Assembly (NCBI RefSeq): GCF_020860705.1
Contig: NZ_JAJBTT010000008.1
Span: forward strand, 1 to 64,000
DNA length: 64,000 nucleotides
Reading direction: 5' to 3'
Origin: Akkermansia sp.
GTDB taxonomy: Bacteria > Verrucomicrobiota > Verrucomicrobiia > Verrucomicrobiales > Akkermansiaceae
Positions 51,236 through 60,798 of the stretch are shown here, in pieces. The position numbers and the translations under genes were made by a program. Every line of letters begins with the position of its first letter. The first letter of the stretch is position 1. The notes beneath the pieces are model-generated. The model was given only the letters and a program-made list of their open reading frames with translations, did no database searches and was not told where the DNA came from.

Positions 51236-53338
51236 TTAGAGAACTCCGGATTTGACGAGCAGGGCTTCCGCGTCCGGATCACGCCCCATGAAGTCGCGGT
51301 ACAGTTCCGCGGCAGGCTTGCTGTTGCCCTTGCTGAGGATGCAGCGGCGGAAGTCCCGGCCGGTCTGCGGGTTCAGCACTCCTTCCTTCAGGAAGCGGCT
51401 GAACGCGTCCGCTTCCAGCACTTCCGCCCATTTGTAGGAGTAGTAGCCGGAGGCATAGCCCGTGGGGTCCGCAAAGATGTGCGTCAGGCGGCGCGCCACG
51501 GAGGGGCCGCGGTCCGTCATCGGAACCCGGTAGTCCGCCAGAATGCGCTCATCCGTTTCTTCCAGCGGCGCGCCCTTGTATTCCGGCCAGTTCACGTGAA
51601 GCTCCAGGTCCAGCTTGCCGAAGCAGAGCTGGCGCATGAAGTCCGTGCCGCTCATGTAGTTGCGCGCGGCGCGCATTTTGGAGAACAGTTCGTCCGGGAT
51701 TGTTGCACCCGTTTCATAATGGGCGGCGAAGAGGTCCACGGATTCCCGCTCCCAGCACCAGTTTTCATTGATCTGGGAGGGCAGTTCCACAAAGTCCCAG
51801 GCCACGTTCGTTCCTGCCAGGGATTTTACTTCCACATCGGAAAGGAGCTGGTGCAGCAGGTGGCCGAATTCGTGGAAGATGGTTTCCACCTCCCGGTGGG
51901 ACAGCAGCGCGGGCTTGTCCCCCACGGGCTTGGTCATGTTCCCCACCATGAGGCCCAGGTGAGGCACGCGGGGCTTCCCGCCGTGCGGCGGTTCCCCCAC
52001 GCTCAGATAGTTCATCCATGCCCCGGCGCGCTTGGAGTCCCGCGGATGCCAGTCCGCATAAAAGGAGCCCAGATGCTCCCCGCTTTCCGCATCATGCAGT
52101 TCATAGAACAGGACGTCCGGATGCCATACTTCCACCGCGCCTTCCGGCACTTCCCCGGATTCCCCGGGCTTGAAGGCCACAGTGGGGCGCGGCGTCACCG
52201 TAATGCCGTACAAGCCGGAGTAAATGGAGAACAGGCCGTCCATCACCTTTTCCACGGAGTAGTACGGGCGCAGGTCCTCCTCATCAAAGGCGTACAGTTC
52301 ACGGCGGCGTTTTTCAGACCAGTAGCCGGTTTCCCACGGGGAGAGTTTTTCCACGGGTTTTCCGGTCTTTTCCTCCTTGTACCGCCGCACGGCTTCCATG
52401 TCTTCCAGGAAGGAGGGCTTCACCTTGTCATGCAGGTCGTTGATGAAGTTCAGGGCGTTGGCTCCGCTCCCCGCCATGCGGCGGGAGGTGGCGTAGTCCG
52501 CAAAGCAGCCATATCCCAGCAGATGGGCCTTTTTATCCCGCAGTTCCAGGATTTCCGCGATGAGGGCTTCGTTGTCGTATTCCCCGTCCTTCCCGATCGA
52601 GCAGGAGCCTTCCCACATCTTCCGGCGCAGGTCGTCCGAATCCGCAAACTGCATGACGGGCTGGAGGGAGGTGAATTTCTGCGTGAAGCGCCAGCAGGGG
52701 GATTCTTCCGTGCCGTGGCCGCTGGCCAGGGCGTCCAGGCGCGCGGCTTCCTTCGCGGAGTCCGGCAGGCAGGAGAGCTCCGCTTCATCTTCCACGATGA
52801 GTTCCCACGCATTCGTGGAGTCCAGCACGTTTTCCGCAAATTTTTTCGTTTTCAGGGAAAGCTGCGCTTCAATTTCCGCATATTCCGGCTTTACGTCGTC
52901 CGGCAGGTCCGCACCGCTTTCGCGGAAGTCCGCCAGCGTTTCCTGTATGAAACGCTGCCTGACGGGGGAAAGATCCTTCACCCAGTCACAAGCCGCGGCG
53001 GCTTTCAGGACCGTCCACAGGCACGGATTCAGCGGCACGGAGGAGGAGAAGGCCACTACCTCCGGCAGCATTTCACCGATGGCCTCCCGCTGGGCCGGTT
53101 CGTCATTCACGGAGTCCAGATGCATGATGCGGCCCCAGCCCAGGTGCAGGTCCTCGGAGGCTTTTTCCAGCGCGCCGAAGGTGCTTTCATACGTCAGGGA
53201 GTCCAGCGGCTGGTCGCAAATGGCCTGGATGTTCGCTTTGGCACGGGAGATGGCTTCCATAATGTCCGGCTTGATGGAGTCCGGCGTAAGCCGTGACCAG
53301 GAAACCAGGAAGGAGGGGTCCAGATAGGGATGATTCAT
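51236..53338 (-). CDS. M3-family oligopeptidase (oligopeptidase A-like)
   Basis: 700 residues. The zinc motif HExxH is HEFGHLLHQLL, and the third ligand Glu lies in the following NENWCWE region. Overall length and the N-terminal helical part (NHPYLDPSFLVSWSRLTPD) match oligopeptidase A/PrlC and Dcp enzymes, cytoplasmic metallopeptidases that degrade short peptides including cleaved signal peptides. No signal peptide. First gene of a pair with the oxidoreductase. Confidence 0.93.
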   Translation of the reverse strand: MNHPYLDPSFLVSWSRLTPDSIKPDIMEAISRAKANIQAICDQPLDSLTYESTFGALEKASEDLHLGWGRIMHLDSVNDEPAQREAIGEMLPEVVAFSSSVPLNPCLWTVLKAAAACDWVKDLSPVRQRFIQETLADFRESGADLPDDVKPEYAEIEAQLSLKTKKFAENVLDSTNAWELIVEDEAELSCLPDSAKEAARLDALASGHGTEESPCWRFTQKFTSLQPVMQFADSDDLRRKMWEGSCSIGKDGEYDNEALIAEILELRDKKAHLLGYGCFADYATSRRMAGSGANALNFINDLHDKVKPSFLEDMEAVRRYKEEKTGKPVEKLSPWETGYWSEKRRRELYAFDEEDLRPYYSVEKVMDGLFSIYSGLYGITVTPRPTVAFKPGESGEVPEGAVEVWHPDVLFYELHDAESGEHLGSFYADWHPRDSKRAGAWMNYLSVGEPPHGGKPRVPHLGLMVGNMTKPVGDKPALLSHREVETIFHEFGHLLHQLLSDVEVKSLAGTNVAWDFVELPSQINENWCWERESVDLFAAHYETGATIPDELFSKMRAARNYMSGTDFMRQLCFGKLDLELHVNWPEYKGAPLEETDERILADYRVPMTDRGPSVARRLTHIFADPTGYASGYYSYKWAEVLEADAFSRFLKEGVLNPQTGRDFRRCILSKGNSKPAAELYRDFMGRDPDAEALLVKSGVL

Positions 53339-53482
53339 GTTGATTGATGTGTTTATTATTGAAAATGAGCAATAACCGTATGCGGAACATCAGAATCCAC
53401 AAGACTCTGATACGGCCTGCAACGATCGTGAAAAGATGAAATTGACCATGCTTGGAAGAATGAAATGGAGCGGTTTGGCTTG

Positions 53483-54037
53483 TTAAATATTCTTGATGAA
53501 CCTGGCAGGATTTCCGCCCACAACGGTGTGCGGCTCCACGTCTTTCGTTACTACGGAACCGGCGCCCACCACCGCCCCTTCACCTACCGTCACGCCGGGA
53601 CATAGAACCGCCTTTGAACAGATCCACGCCCCTTTTTTTATCACGACAGGCTTATTTTTCAAGATGAACAAGTTGTTGAAGTCATGATTGGAGGTCAGTA
53701 TGGAAACCTGCGGTCCAATCAGCACGTCATCTTCTATCGTCACGCTGCCTGCCGCCATCACATCAAGGCCTTCATTGATAAAAACCCGTTCACCTACCGT
53801 CACGCAATGCCCGCGGTCAATCTGCAGGGGAGGAGAGATGTTGGAAGATTCGGGAAACCTGCCTTCGAACAATTCGTCCATCAATGTCCGCACTTCCCCG
53901 TCAAACGGCGGAAGCGAATTAATTTTCTGGCAGAGCGTACGGCTTCTCACCGTTTCCGGCCATAGGATTTCCTTGAATTCCCTGGACTCCCGGGTGTTAA
54001 TCGGCTCTCCGTTTTTTAATCTTTCGTAGATATCCAT
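53483..54037 (-). CDS. Sugar O-acetyltransferase, hexapeptide-repeat family
   Basis: 184 residues. N-terminal maltose/galactoside acetyltransferase segment (MDIYERLKNGEPINTRE) followed by a left-handed beta-helix made of hexapeptide repeats (VFINEGLDVMAAGSVTIEDDVLIGPQVSI, GVTVGEGAVVGAGSVVTKDVEPHTVVGGNPARFI). The catalytic His is in TSNHDF. Members (Maa, LacA, NodL) transfer acetyl from acetyl-CoA to sugar hydroxyls. The sugar here is unknown. Single gene. Confidence 0.9.
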   Translation of the reverse strand: MDIYERLKNGEPINTRESREFKEILWPETVRSRTLCQKINSLPPFDGEVRTLMDELFEGRFPESSNISPPLQIDRGHCVTVGERVFINEGLDVMAAGSVTIEDDVLIGPQVSILTSNHDFNNLFILKNKPVVIKKGAWICSKAVLCPGVTVGEGAVVGAGSVVTKDVEPHTVVGGNPARFIKNI

Positions 54038-54151
54038 TTCATTGACGCTCCCTGAAGCGTTTATTCAACCTCTCCCCTGGCCTGCCGGAATGATCTCCCC
54101 GGTCCATTTCTTCAAAGGCCGTCAACGGGATCATCATATGGGCAGGATGAA

Positions 54152-55765
54152 TTATTTGACGGCGGCGCGGGCCTGCTTCCTGGTTTCCAGTACCCCGGCG
54201 TGGTTGGGAAAGCGTTTCAGCGCCTGCTCGCACATGTCCAGGCATTCCCGGTATTTGCCGCCCTGCAGGTAGGCCTGCGCCAGTTTCCATTCCGCGGGGT
54301 ACGGCACCACGGGAGGAAGCAGCAGGGACGGAAACCGCTGGCTCCGGATGGCTTCCGACATCCAGACATTAGCGGAGTCCGGAAACATCAGGGAGCGGAT
54401 TTCCGAGGAATACAGGCTGCCCATCTGAAGACAGCGCGCCCAGTAGGAGACGCTCATCTGCCGCCGGGCGATTTCCGCTCCGTCCATGAACAGCCGCAGG
54501 ATGCCGGACAATTTGTCAAAGCCGGACGCCACCGCATCCGGCCTGCCCTGCCTGGCGGCATAACGGGCGCCCATGTACTGGGTGACCACCGCCATCATGC
54601 CGTTGCTCAAATCCGGGAAGCCCTTGGGCAGCGGGCCGGGAGAAGCCTTGAGCAGATGCGTCTGCCCGGGAAGGTCCGGCCTGGCCAGCATCAGGCGCAC
54701 GGGCAGCGTTCTGGCCTCCCAGAGCTGGAGGAGCGTGCCGGGAGCCAGCGGATGTTCCTTGTTTAAAGGAATGGCAGCGGCACGGGCGGCAATGGCGTCC
54801 GCCTCCTTGTAACGGCCGGCGCAAAATTCTGAAACAGCACGGTAAACGATGGAGCGGAACCAGGCGTCATCCAGCGCAGGGGGCACGTTCTCCGCTTTTT
54901 CCCAGGCCAGGCACAGGTTCTCTGAGGCCTGGAAGGCGGCGGACGCCCCTTCATAGTCTCCCGTGCGGAACAGGAAGTGGCCCAGCAGGTGATGGGCGGA
55001 CGCGGAAAGGGGATTGGCGGCCACGGCCTTGCGGGCGGTTTCCACCGTTTCCGGGGAAATGACCGGGGCTACTTCTTCCAGCAGGGCGCGCATGAACAGG
55101 GCCGCCTGGGAGCCGGGGCGTTCCTTCAGGACGGCATCCACCACGCGGACAGCCTCCTGCTGCCCTTCACCGGGCTTGCCCTGCCCGTCAAAGCCGTCCC
55201 GCAGGAGCATCGCGTAAAACAAGGGGGCGTAAGGGTCGCGCTTCCAGGTGGAGCAGATGGTTTTCCACGCTTCCTGCGCCTTCACGGGGCCATCCATCAG
55301 CAGCACGGCCAGGGCGTCCGCATAGGCGCGCTCCTGCTCCGGGCAGTCAGGACGCAGCGCCAGCTCTTTCATGCGCTTCATGGACTGGACGCGCTGGGAC
55401 TGGAAAGCCGGGCCCGCGCCCATCAGGCTCATGCACCGTCCCCAGTGGGCCATCAGGCAGTCCGGGTCCAGCCTGAGGGCGGCGTCAAATTTCACGAAGG
55501 CCCGCATGTCCCCGAAGGAGAGCAGATGCGTCATTCCCTCCAGCACCAGTCTTTGCACGGCGGGGGAAGAAGAACCCACCATCATCATTTCCACGCCGGG
55601 CGGCAGTACGGCAGGCTGAGCCGGAACGCCGGCGCGGAAGACCGCCTCCCGCCAGCCGTTCAGGGCCGGACTGCTCATCCAGTGCTCATGGCCGCCGCCC
55701 GGAGCGGCGGAACAGCATCCCGCCATGGCGGCGGACAGGAGAACATAACGGAAGGAGGTGTTCAT
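54152..55765 (-). CDS. Secreted TPR-repeat protein
   Basis: 537 residues with a signal peptide (MNTSFRYVLLSAAMAGCCSA; a Cys near the end could make it a lipoprotein). Tetratricopeptide-like helices run through the chain (AFVKFDAALRLDPDCLMAHWGRCM, LSASAHHLLGHFLFRTGDYEGASAAF, WKLAQAYLQGGKYRECLDMCEQALKRFPNH). It starts 12 bases after argS on the same strand, so it may be read from the argS transcript. Function unknown; probably binds proteins in the periplasm. Confidence 0.78.
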   Translation of the reverse strand: MNTSFRYVLLSAAMAGCCSAAPGGGHEHWMSSPALNGWREAVFRAGVPAQPAVLPPGVEMMMVGSSSPAVQRLVLEGMTHLLSFGDMRAFVKFDAALRLDPDCLMAHWGRCMSLMGAGPAFQSQRVQSMKRMKELALRPDCPEQERAYADALAVLLMDGPVKAQEAWKTICSTWKRDPYAPLFYAMLLRDGFDGQGKPGEGQQEAVRVVDAVLKERPGSQAALFMRALLEEVAPVISPETVETARKAVAANPLSASAHHLLGHFLFRTGDYEGASAAFQASENLCLAWEKAENVPPALDDAWFRSIVYRAVSEFCAGRYKEADAIAARAAAIPLNKEHPLAPGTLLQLWEARTLPVRLMLARPDLPGQTHLLKASPGPLPKGFPDLSNGMMAVVTQYMGARYAARQGRPDAVASGFDKLSGILRLFMDGAEIARRQMSVSYWARCLQMGSLYSSEIRSLMFPDSANVWMSEAIRSQRFPSLLLPPVVPYPAEWKLAQAYLQGGKYRECLDMCEQALKRFPNHAGVLETRKQARAAVK

Positions 55766-55777
55766 GGGCGGAAACGG

Positions 55778-57535
55778 TTACATTCTATCCGGCAGCTGGA
55801 TGCCCAGCAGGCCCAGCCCGTGCTTCAGGGTGCGGGCTGTCAGCTCGCACAGGGCCAGGCGGGAATGCCGCACCGCCCCTTCCGATTTCAGAACCGGACA
55901 GGCTTCATAGAAGGAATGGAAGGCGCGGGCCAGGTCAAACAGGTAGGCGGCCAGTACGTTCGGGCGGCAGTCGTCCAGCACCTGCGGCACCACCTCCCCG
56001 TAACGGGCCAGGAGCCGCGCCAGGTGGATTTCCGCATCTTCTGAAAGCCGGATGGGGGCGGACCAGTCCAGCGGGCTGCCGTCCAGTTTGCGGAAAATGG
56101 AACGGACGCGCACATAGGAGTTCTGGAGGTACGGAGCCGTGTCCCCCTGGAGGGCCAGCATCTTGTCCCAGTTAAACACGTAGTCCGTCATGCGGTTCTG
56201 GGAAAGCTCCGCAAACTTCACGGCGCCGATGCCCACGACCTGCGCTACGCGCTTCTTTTCCTCCTCCGGCATGTCCGGGCTCTTTTCCTCCACCACGCGG
56301 GCGGCGCGTTCAATGGCCTCATCCAGCACATCCTGAAGGGAAACGGTGTCCCCGGAGCGCGTCTTAAACGGCTTGCGGTCTTCCCCCAGGATGGAACCGA
56401 AGGCGATGTGGCGGTAATCCCCGTCCATGCCGCGGCGGCGCTGCGTGGAAAAAATCTGCCGGAAATGCAGGGCCTGCGGGGCTCCCACCACGTACCAGAT
56501 GGAATCCGCCCCCCAGGTCTTGATGCGGTGGTCCAGCGTCGCGAGATCCGTCGTGGCGTACAGGAAGCCACCGTCCGCCTTCCGGATGATGCAGGGGTTG
56601 GCGCGCCATTCCCCCTTCTCCTGCACCAGGAAGGGGTCTTCATTGGGCGGCACGGAGCCGTCGGAAAACACGCAGATGGCTCCGTCGCTCTCCCGGGCCA
56701 TTCCGGCGGCGACCATGCCGTCCACCAGCGGAGCCAGGGCGTCATTGTAAAAGCTTTCCCCCAGCCAGTAGTCAAAGTGGATGTCAAGCTGGTCGTAGAT
56801 TTTGGAAAGGCCGGACTTGGACACCTCCACGCAGCGCTTCCAGATCGCCAGGTTTTCCTCGTCCCCGGCCTGGAGCTTCACCAGCTCCGCCTTGCAGGTA
56901 TCCAGCAGCTCCGGCTTCTCCTTGCACATCAGGTTCACGTCCTTGTACACCCGCAGCAGCTCGTCAATGGGATTGGCGGCCAGGGCCTCTTCATCCAGAA
57001 TGTTCTTCCAGCCCCACAGGATCATGCCGAACTGGGTGCCCCAGTCCCCGATGTGGTTGTCCGTAATCACCTTGTGCCCCACGAAACGGGCCACGCGGGA
57101 AAGGGCGTCCCCGATGATGGTGGAACGGATGTGGCCCACATGCATCGGTTTGGCGACGTTGGGCGCGGAAAAATCAATCACGATCGTTTTGGGGTCCTGC
57201 ACCTGCTCCACCTCCAGCCTGTCGTCCGCCAGCATGGCCAGCAGGCGCGCGGCGTAAAATTCCGGCCTGATCCGGAAATTGATGAACCCGGGACCGGCAA
57301 TCTCCAGGGAGCAGACGTCGTCCTGCCCCATCCGGTCAACCACCTGCTGGGCGAGCGCGCGGGGATTCGTGCGGCACCGCTTGGCAAGCACCATGGCGGC
57401 GTTGCTCTGGTAGTCCCCGAACCGCAAATCCGCGGACGGCGTCACAGCGGTGCTAAAATCAGCGGGAAGCTCCTCCCCCAACACCGCCTTCAACGCGGCA
57501 GACAACTTTTCTTCAAGAATTCCGGGTATGGTCAT
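55778..57535 (-). CDS. argS: Arginyl-tRNA synthetase
   Basis: 585 residues. The class I HIGH motif is HVGH in APNVAKPMHVGHIRSTIIGD; the N-terminal additional domain (RFGDYQSNAAMVLAKR) and the C-terminal anticodon-binding DALR domain (YLFDLARAFHSFYEACPV, LGIQLPDRM) are complete. KPFKTRSGDTVSLQDVLDEA takes the place of KMSKS, as in many ArgRS. It charges tRNA-Arg. The gene diverges from nothing; A+T-rich DNA follows at its 5' side. Confidence 0.97.
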   Translation of the reverse strand: MTIPGILEEKLSAALKAVLGEELPADFSTAVTPSADLRFGDYQSNAAMVLAKRCRTNPRALAQQVVDRMGQDDVCSLEIAGPGFINFRIRPEFYAARLLAMLADDRLEVEQVQDPKTIVIDFSAPNVAKPMHVGHIRSTIIGDALSRVARFVGHKVITDNHIGDWGTQFGMILWGWKNILDEEALAANPIDELLRVYKDVNLMCKEKPELLDTCKAELVKLQAGDEENLAIWKRCVEVSKSGLSKIYDQLDIHFDYWLGESFYNDALAPLVDGMVAAGMARESDGAICVFSDGSVPPNEDPFLVQEKGEWRANPCIIRKADGGFLYATTDLATLDHRIKTWGADSIWYVVGAPQALHFRQIFSTQRRRGMDGDYRHIAFGSILGEDRKPFKTRSGDTVSLQDVLDEAIERAARVVEEKSPDMPEEEKKRVAQVVGIGAVKFAELSQNRMTDYVFNWDKMLALQGDTAPYLQNSYVRVRSIFRKLDGSPLDWSAPIRLSEDAEIHLARLLARYGEVVPQVLDDCRPNVLAAYLFDLARAFHSFYEACPVLKSEGAVRHSRLALCELTARTLKHGLGLLGIQLPDRM

Positions 57536-57716
57536 GTCTGCTCAGATGAACGGACATTCCACCGCCGTAGTCAAGGAGTAACTGTCACTAAACAACACCC
57601 AGATATTCATTTTTCCTTATTTTTTCCTTATTTTTAAATATCACAATATTTTTAACATTTCCCAAAATTAAAAAAAATATAACAAAATAAAAAATAAACA
57701 ATTGCTGTTCAAAATG

Positions 57717-58373
57717 TTACTGTGCGCAATTAGTAGATTCAGATTTATACAGTAACATAAGGAGATAATCTACGAAATCATTTTCATAATTACACTTTCG
57801 ATTTAATGCGCCCTGAAGCAATCGAAGATTTTTATGGTTTATTTTAAGATTTTCCAAACCGCTCGTCATATTAAATTCAGCAGGAAGAGTCCCTTTTTCA
57901 TATCCAGGAAAGAGCTGTTGAAACAGAGGAACATACTTTACACTATGCATGGGATCTCGAAAGTGCTGGTGAGTGTTACAAATACAACACCATTCTGCAG
58001 CCTTTGAAGTTGGAAAATGAAGAGATAAAAAATCTTCAAAGTTTTGATAATTGAAAAAGAAAGGAGGTAAATTCTCTTTTTCTTGGGAGTACAATGTATA
58101 ACAATTTTTTTCATTGCGCTCAAAGAGATCCCAATCTACTAAAAAGAAAATATTCGATTCTCTCCTCCAATATCTGAATGTTTTATTATTATTTTTTCGG
58201 TACTTCTTCCACCTTTTTTTAAGATGTACAAAATGTCCATCTTTCTGTTTACAACTCACACAAAGAAAAGTGAATGGATATTCTTTTTGATTAAGATATC
58301 TATTAAGAGTCTTCAAGTAGACTTCTTCAGACTTTCCTTCACAGATAACATATATTGTCTTAGTGATTTCCAT
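57717..58373 (-). CDS. RloB-like protein (candidate phage-defence effector)
   Basis: 218 residues, markedly A+T-rich. The start IYVICEGKSEEVYLKTL resembles the Toprim-type motif (Glu then Gly) of RloB, and FFLVDWDLFERNEK carries the acidic D-x-D pair expected of a Toprim nuclease; LENLKINHKNLRLL is also like RloB. It starts 12 bases after the ATPase gene on the same strand. RloB-type proteins with such ATPases form abortive-infection systems (AbiL/RloAB type). The Toprim activity is inferred from the family. Confidence 0.7.
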   Translation of the reverse strand: MEITKTIYVICEGKSEEVYLKTLNRYLNQKEYPFTFLCVSCKQKDGHFVHLKKRWKKYRKNNNKTFRYWRRESNIFFLVDWDLFERNEKNCYTLYSQEKENLPPFFFNYQNFEDFLSLHFPTSKAAEWCCICNTHQHFRDPMHSVKYVPLFQQLFPGYEKGTLPAEFNMTSGLENLKINHKNLRLLQGALNRKCNYENDFVDYLLMLLYKSESTNCAQ

Positions 58374-58385
58374 AACAGATCACGG

Positions 58386-59669
58386 TCAAATATAGGGATA
58401 GGGAATTCCACGAAAAGCTCCTTCCAAATATCTTTTGCGAAAATTTGTAACATTGCGAATATCATTGAACTGAGACAATCGAACTACAGTTGTACCTTTT
58501 TCCAGAGTTTTATTAATGACAGCTATTTCAGAAACACGCAAAAGATCGTCATCAATCAAATCTGTACTATGTGTGGTAAATATAATCTGAGCATTTGTTC
58601 TATTATATTCTTTACCCTTAAAAAAACGAATGAGCTCTTTAAGAATAAGTGGATGTATAGAACGATCAATTTCATCAATGATCAATGTTTGTCCCATTTG
58701 AAGAGCGACCATGATAAGAGCCAAAATTCCAAAAAGTAATTGAGTCCCTGCAGATTCTTCCTCGAGATTGAATCTCACTTCCTTTCCAGAAATATCAGTG
58801 TGCCATGTATGGACAATATCAAAGTGTATCTTATTCCCCTCCATTGAGATCCCACAAGGAGAATCTTCGTGATGCGAAGGAAATTTACTCTCTCTCCATT
58901 CTTCTGTAATACGTTTATAATTAATCTTATTTATATCTAAATCAAGATTTCTAAGTCTATCAATAAATTGTTCTAATAAGTCTTGTTTATTAATCTTTCT
59001 TGCAGCCTTATCCAAGAGAAAGAACCCTAAGCCAGGAGGAATTTCATTGTGTGCACAAATGTTTATTACTTGTTTCCAATATTGGAAAGCGCGCGTAATA
59101 TGTTCATTCAGACCTGAGTAGGTTGATGCCATACGCCCCAAATAAGTTGTGTGCTGAATTTTCCCACTTTCGATGCAACACTCAACAATATATATTTTAT
59201 TAAGTCTTTCAACTGAATATTCTTCCTGCTCAAGTGAAGAGAAATCTCGTCTCCCCTTTCTTGTGATATTGTACAAGAGCATTTCGTCAACGTAGAGAGC
59301 TTCACTCAATATAGTCTTCTCATTATATTTCAATATATAATGATATAAATTATTCTTATAAGAATATTCAATATCGAAAATGGTTTCATGAAGCTCCGGA
59401 TGCAATTTATTTGGTTGATATTCCTTATAAATTGTATTATTTTTAATAATTTTATTTAAAGTAGATAGAGCTCGTATAATATTAGTTTTTCCCGAAGCAT
59501 TGGCTCCATAGATCGCTAAACATGGAATATAGCGGCCAGTTTTATCGGTTAAAAAAGGCCATGTATCCATGTTTCTATAACCCTTGGGCGCACTTCCCTC
59601 GTCGTAAGTGAAAGACACATTCATGTCTACGATAGAGCGAAAGTTTTTGACGTGGAAACGAGAAATCAT
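58386..59669 (-). CDS. AAA-type ATPase, RloA/AbiLi-like
   Basis: About 427 residues from MISRFHVKNFRSI; the track start is 16 codons early. OLD/SMC-like layout: N-terminal strand FHVKNFRSIVDM, Walker A in YGANASGKTNIIRAL, a long middle part, Walker B in TLIIDEIDRSIHP and a His in IIFTTHSTDLI. These ATPases pair with RloB-like nucleases and are thought to sense phage. Base composition is far more A+T-rich than the surrounding genes, indicating horizontal gain. It is the first gene of the pair. Confidence 0.8.
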   Translation of the reverse strand: MISRFHVKNFRSIVDMNVSFTYDEGSAPKGYRNMDTWPFLTDKTGRYIPCLAIYGANASGKTNIIRALSTLNKIIKNNTIYKEYQPNKLHPELHETIFDIEYSYKNNLYHYILKYNEKTILSEALYVDEMLLYNITRKGRRDFSSLEQEEYSVERLNKIYIVECCIESGKIQHTTYLGRMASTYSGLNEHITRAFQYWKQVINICAHNEIPPGLGFFLLDKAARKINKQDLLEQFIDRLRNLDLDINKINYKRITEEWRESKFPSHHEDSPCGISMEGNKIHFDIVHTWHTDISGKEVRFNLEEESAGTQLLFGILALIMVALQMGQTLIIDEIDRSIHPLILKELIRFFKGKEYNRTNAQIIFTTHSTDLIDDDLLRVSEIAVINKTLEKGTTVVRLSQFNDIRNVTNFRKRYLEGAFRGIPYPYI

Positions 59670-59926
59670 AACAAAGAAAAGATGAATTGAATGTAAACGA
59701 TAGTAGATAAGAGTCAAGCTAAACAGTTTTTTTGTTTATCTGCTGCATTAAGAAAAATACGGTTTTTTCTTCTTCAGAAGCAATCATTATCTATCCAACG
59801 AAGGAAATGCCTATCTAGCTATCACACTTTTCTGGTAAAAACAATAGGACGGAGATAGCATCCCCGTCCTCCCGGCGGATGGAACGGCCAGCGTCGGAAT
59901 CCGCCTTTTCCGTCAGCGGGACCTTT

Positions 59927-60070
59927 CTAGAAGGACCGCATTCTGGAAGACTTCAGCCAGTCTTCCAATTTCTTTGAGGCCCTGGCCTCTTTTTCCCGTT
60001 TCTTTTCCGGCACGGACTTTCCGGAGAAAGCCTTCGCCAGAATCAATGCCAGTTTTCTTTTCATTTTCAT
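59927..60070 (-). CDS. 47-residue basic protein
   Basis: From ATG 60070: MKMKRKLALILAKAFSGK then a Lys/Arg/Glu-rich helix (KKREKEARASKKLEDWLK) and SSRMRSF. Highly charged, with a weakly hydrophobic first helix. It may be a small real protein; the composition is protein-like and the frame is open, but no family or ribosome site supports it strongly. Confidence 0.35.
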   Translation of the reverse strand: MKMKRKLALILAKAFSGKSVPEKKREKEARASKKLEDWLKSSRMRSF

Positions 60071-60154
60071 TCTATTTTCTTTACGGTTTGTTCCCCCCGG
60101 AAGCGGAGGCATTCAGGAAGAACCCCTGCCGGTCCCCTCGGGGAACGCCGCCTG

Positions 60155-60172
60155 CTTACTGTATGCAGTAAG
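60155..60172. promoter_or_regulatory. Short perfect inverted repeat
   Basis: CTTACTG-TATG-CAGTAAG in the gap between two minus-strand genes. It may be an operator or a weak hairpin. Confidence 0.3.
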
Positions 60173-60243
60173 TTTAGTCCAATAGAAAAAAAATGATTCC
60201 TTGTCATACCTGATACAATAAGAATTAAGAAACACCCAACTCT

Positions 60244-60762
60244 TTAATCAAGAGACTTTTCCAGAAGCATTGCCTCCTTGGCGGCGTCCGGATCAAAGGG
60301 ACGGCCTATTTTTTTCATCTCCGCTTCCACGCGCTGGTGTGACGAATCGTCCTCAATCATGCCGTCCAGGGTGCGTTTCAGGGAAGCCAGGTTGGACGTG
60401 TACAGCTTCTTCTGTTCCGATGAGCGGGAGGCCAGAACGCCCTTCCGGTCAAACAGGGCCAGCACCGTATAAACGTCTCCGTTTTTACCTCCGGCGATCA
60501 GGTTGACGCCAAAGAGGGGAACATTGCCCAGGAGGTTGTTTTTAGCCTTGCGGTAGCGGTAAGTCCACAGTACGCCCTTTTCCATGGTCACCACGTCGGA
60601 GGGCTGCCCCAGGGCGTCGTAAACGTCAGTCTTGACCGACTTTCCGGGCGTCAGCGCACCGTATACCGCCGGGGACGCCACGGATTTATTGCCATAAGTG
60701 ACTGAACAGGCAGCCGGCGTCAGGCATAAAGCGGCCATGAACGGAAACAGAACGTAACGCAT
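60244..60762 (-). CDS. SmpA/OmlA (BamE)-like lipoprotein
   Basis: About 172 residues from MRYVLFPFMAA, with lipobox PAAC. LTPGKSVKTDVYDALGQPSDVVTMEKGVLWTYRY is the typical SmpA/OmlA motif (a 'G.s..dV...lG.P' helix followed by an aromatic strand). The C-terminal 60 residues are a charged helical extension not found in BamE. BamE helps outer-membrane protein assembly, but many SmpA-fold lipoproteins have other roles, so the symbol is not given. It follows the zinc-ribbon gene by 36 bases. Confidence 0.7.
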   Translation of the reverse strand: MRYVLFPFMAALCLTPAACSVTYGNKSVASPAVYGALTPGKSVKTDVYDALGQPSDVVTMEKGVLWTYRYRKAKNNLLGNVPLFGVNLIAGGKNGDVYTVLALFDRKGVLASRSSEQKKLYTSNLASLKRTLDGMIEDDSSHQRVEAEMKKIGRPFDPDAAKEAMLLEKSLD

Positions 60763-60798
60763 CTGCATGCGGGAAAGGTACGTCGCCCGGATTCCAAG

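Noticed and set aside
49859-53296. 1145-codon plus-strand ORF
   Set aside because: Antisense to the oxidoreductase and M3 peptidase genes, both with clear motifs; shadow frame.
58224-58739. 171-codon plus-strand ORF in the A+T-rich island
   Set aside because: Overlaps the start of the RloB-like gene and the end of the ATPase gene in antisense; no family resemblance.
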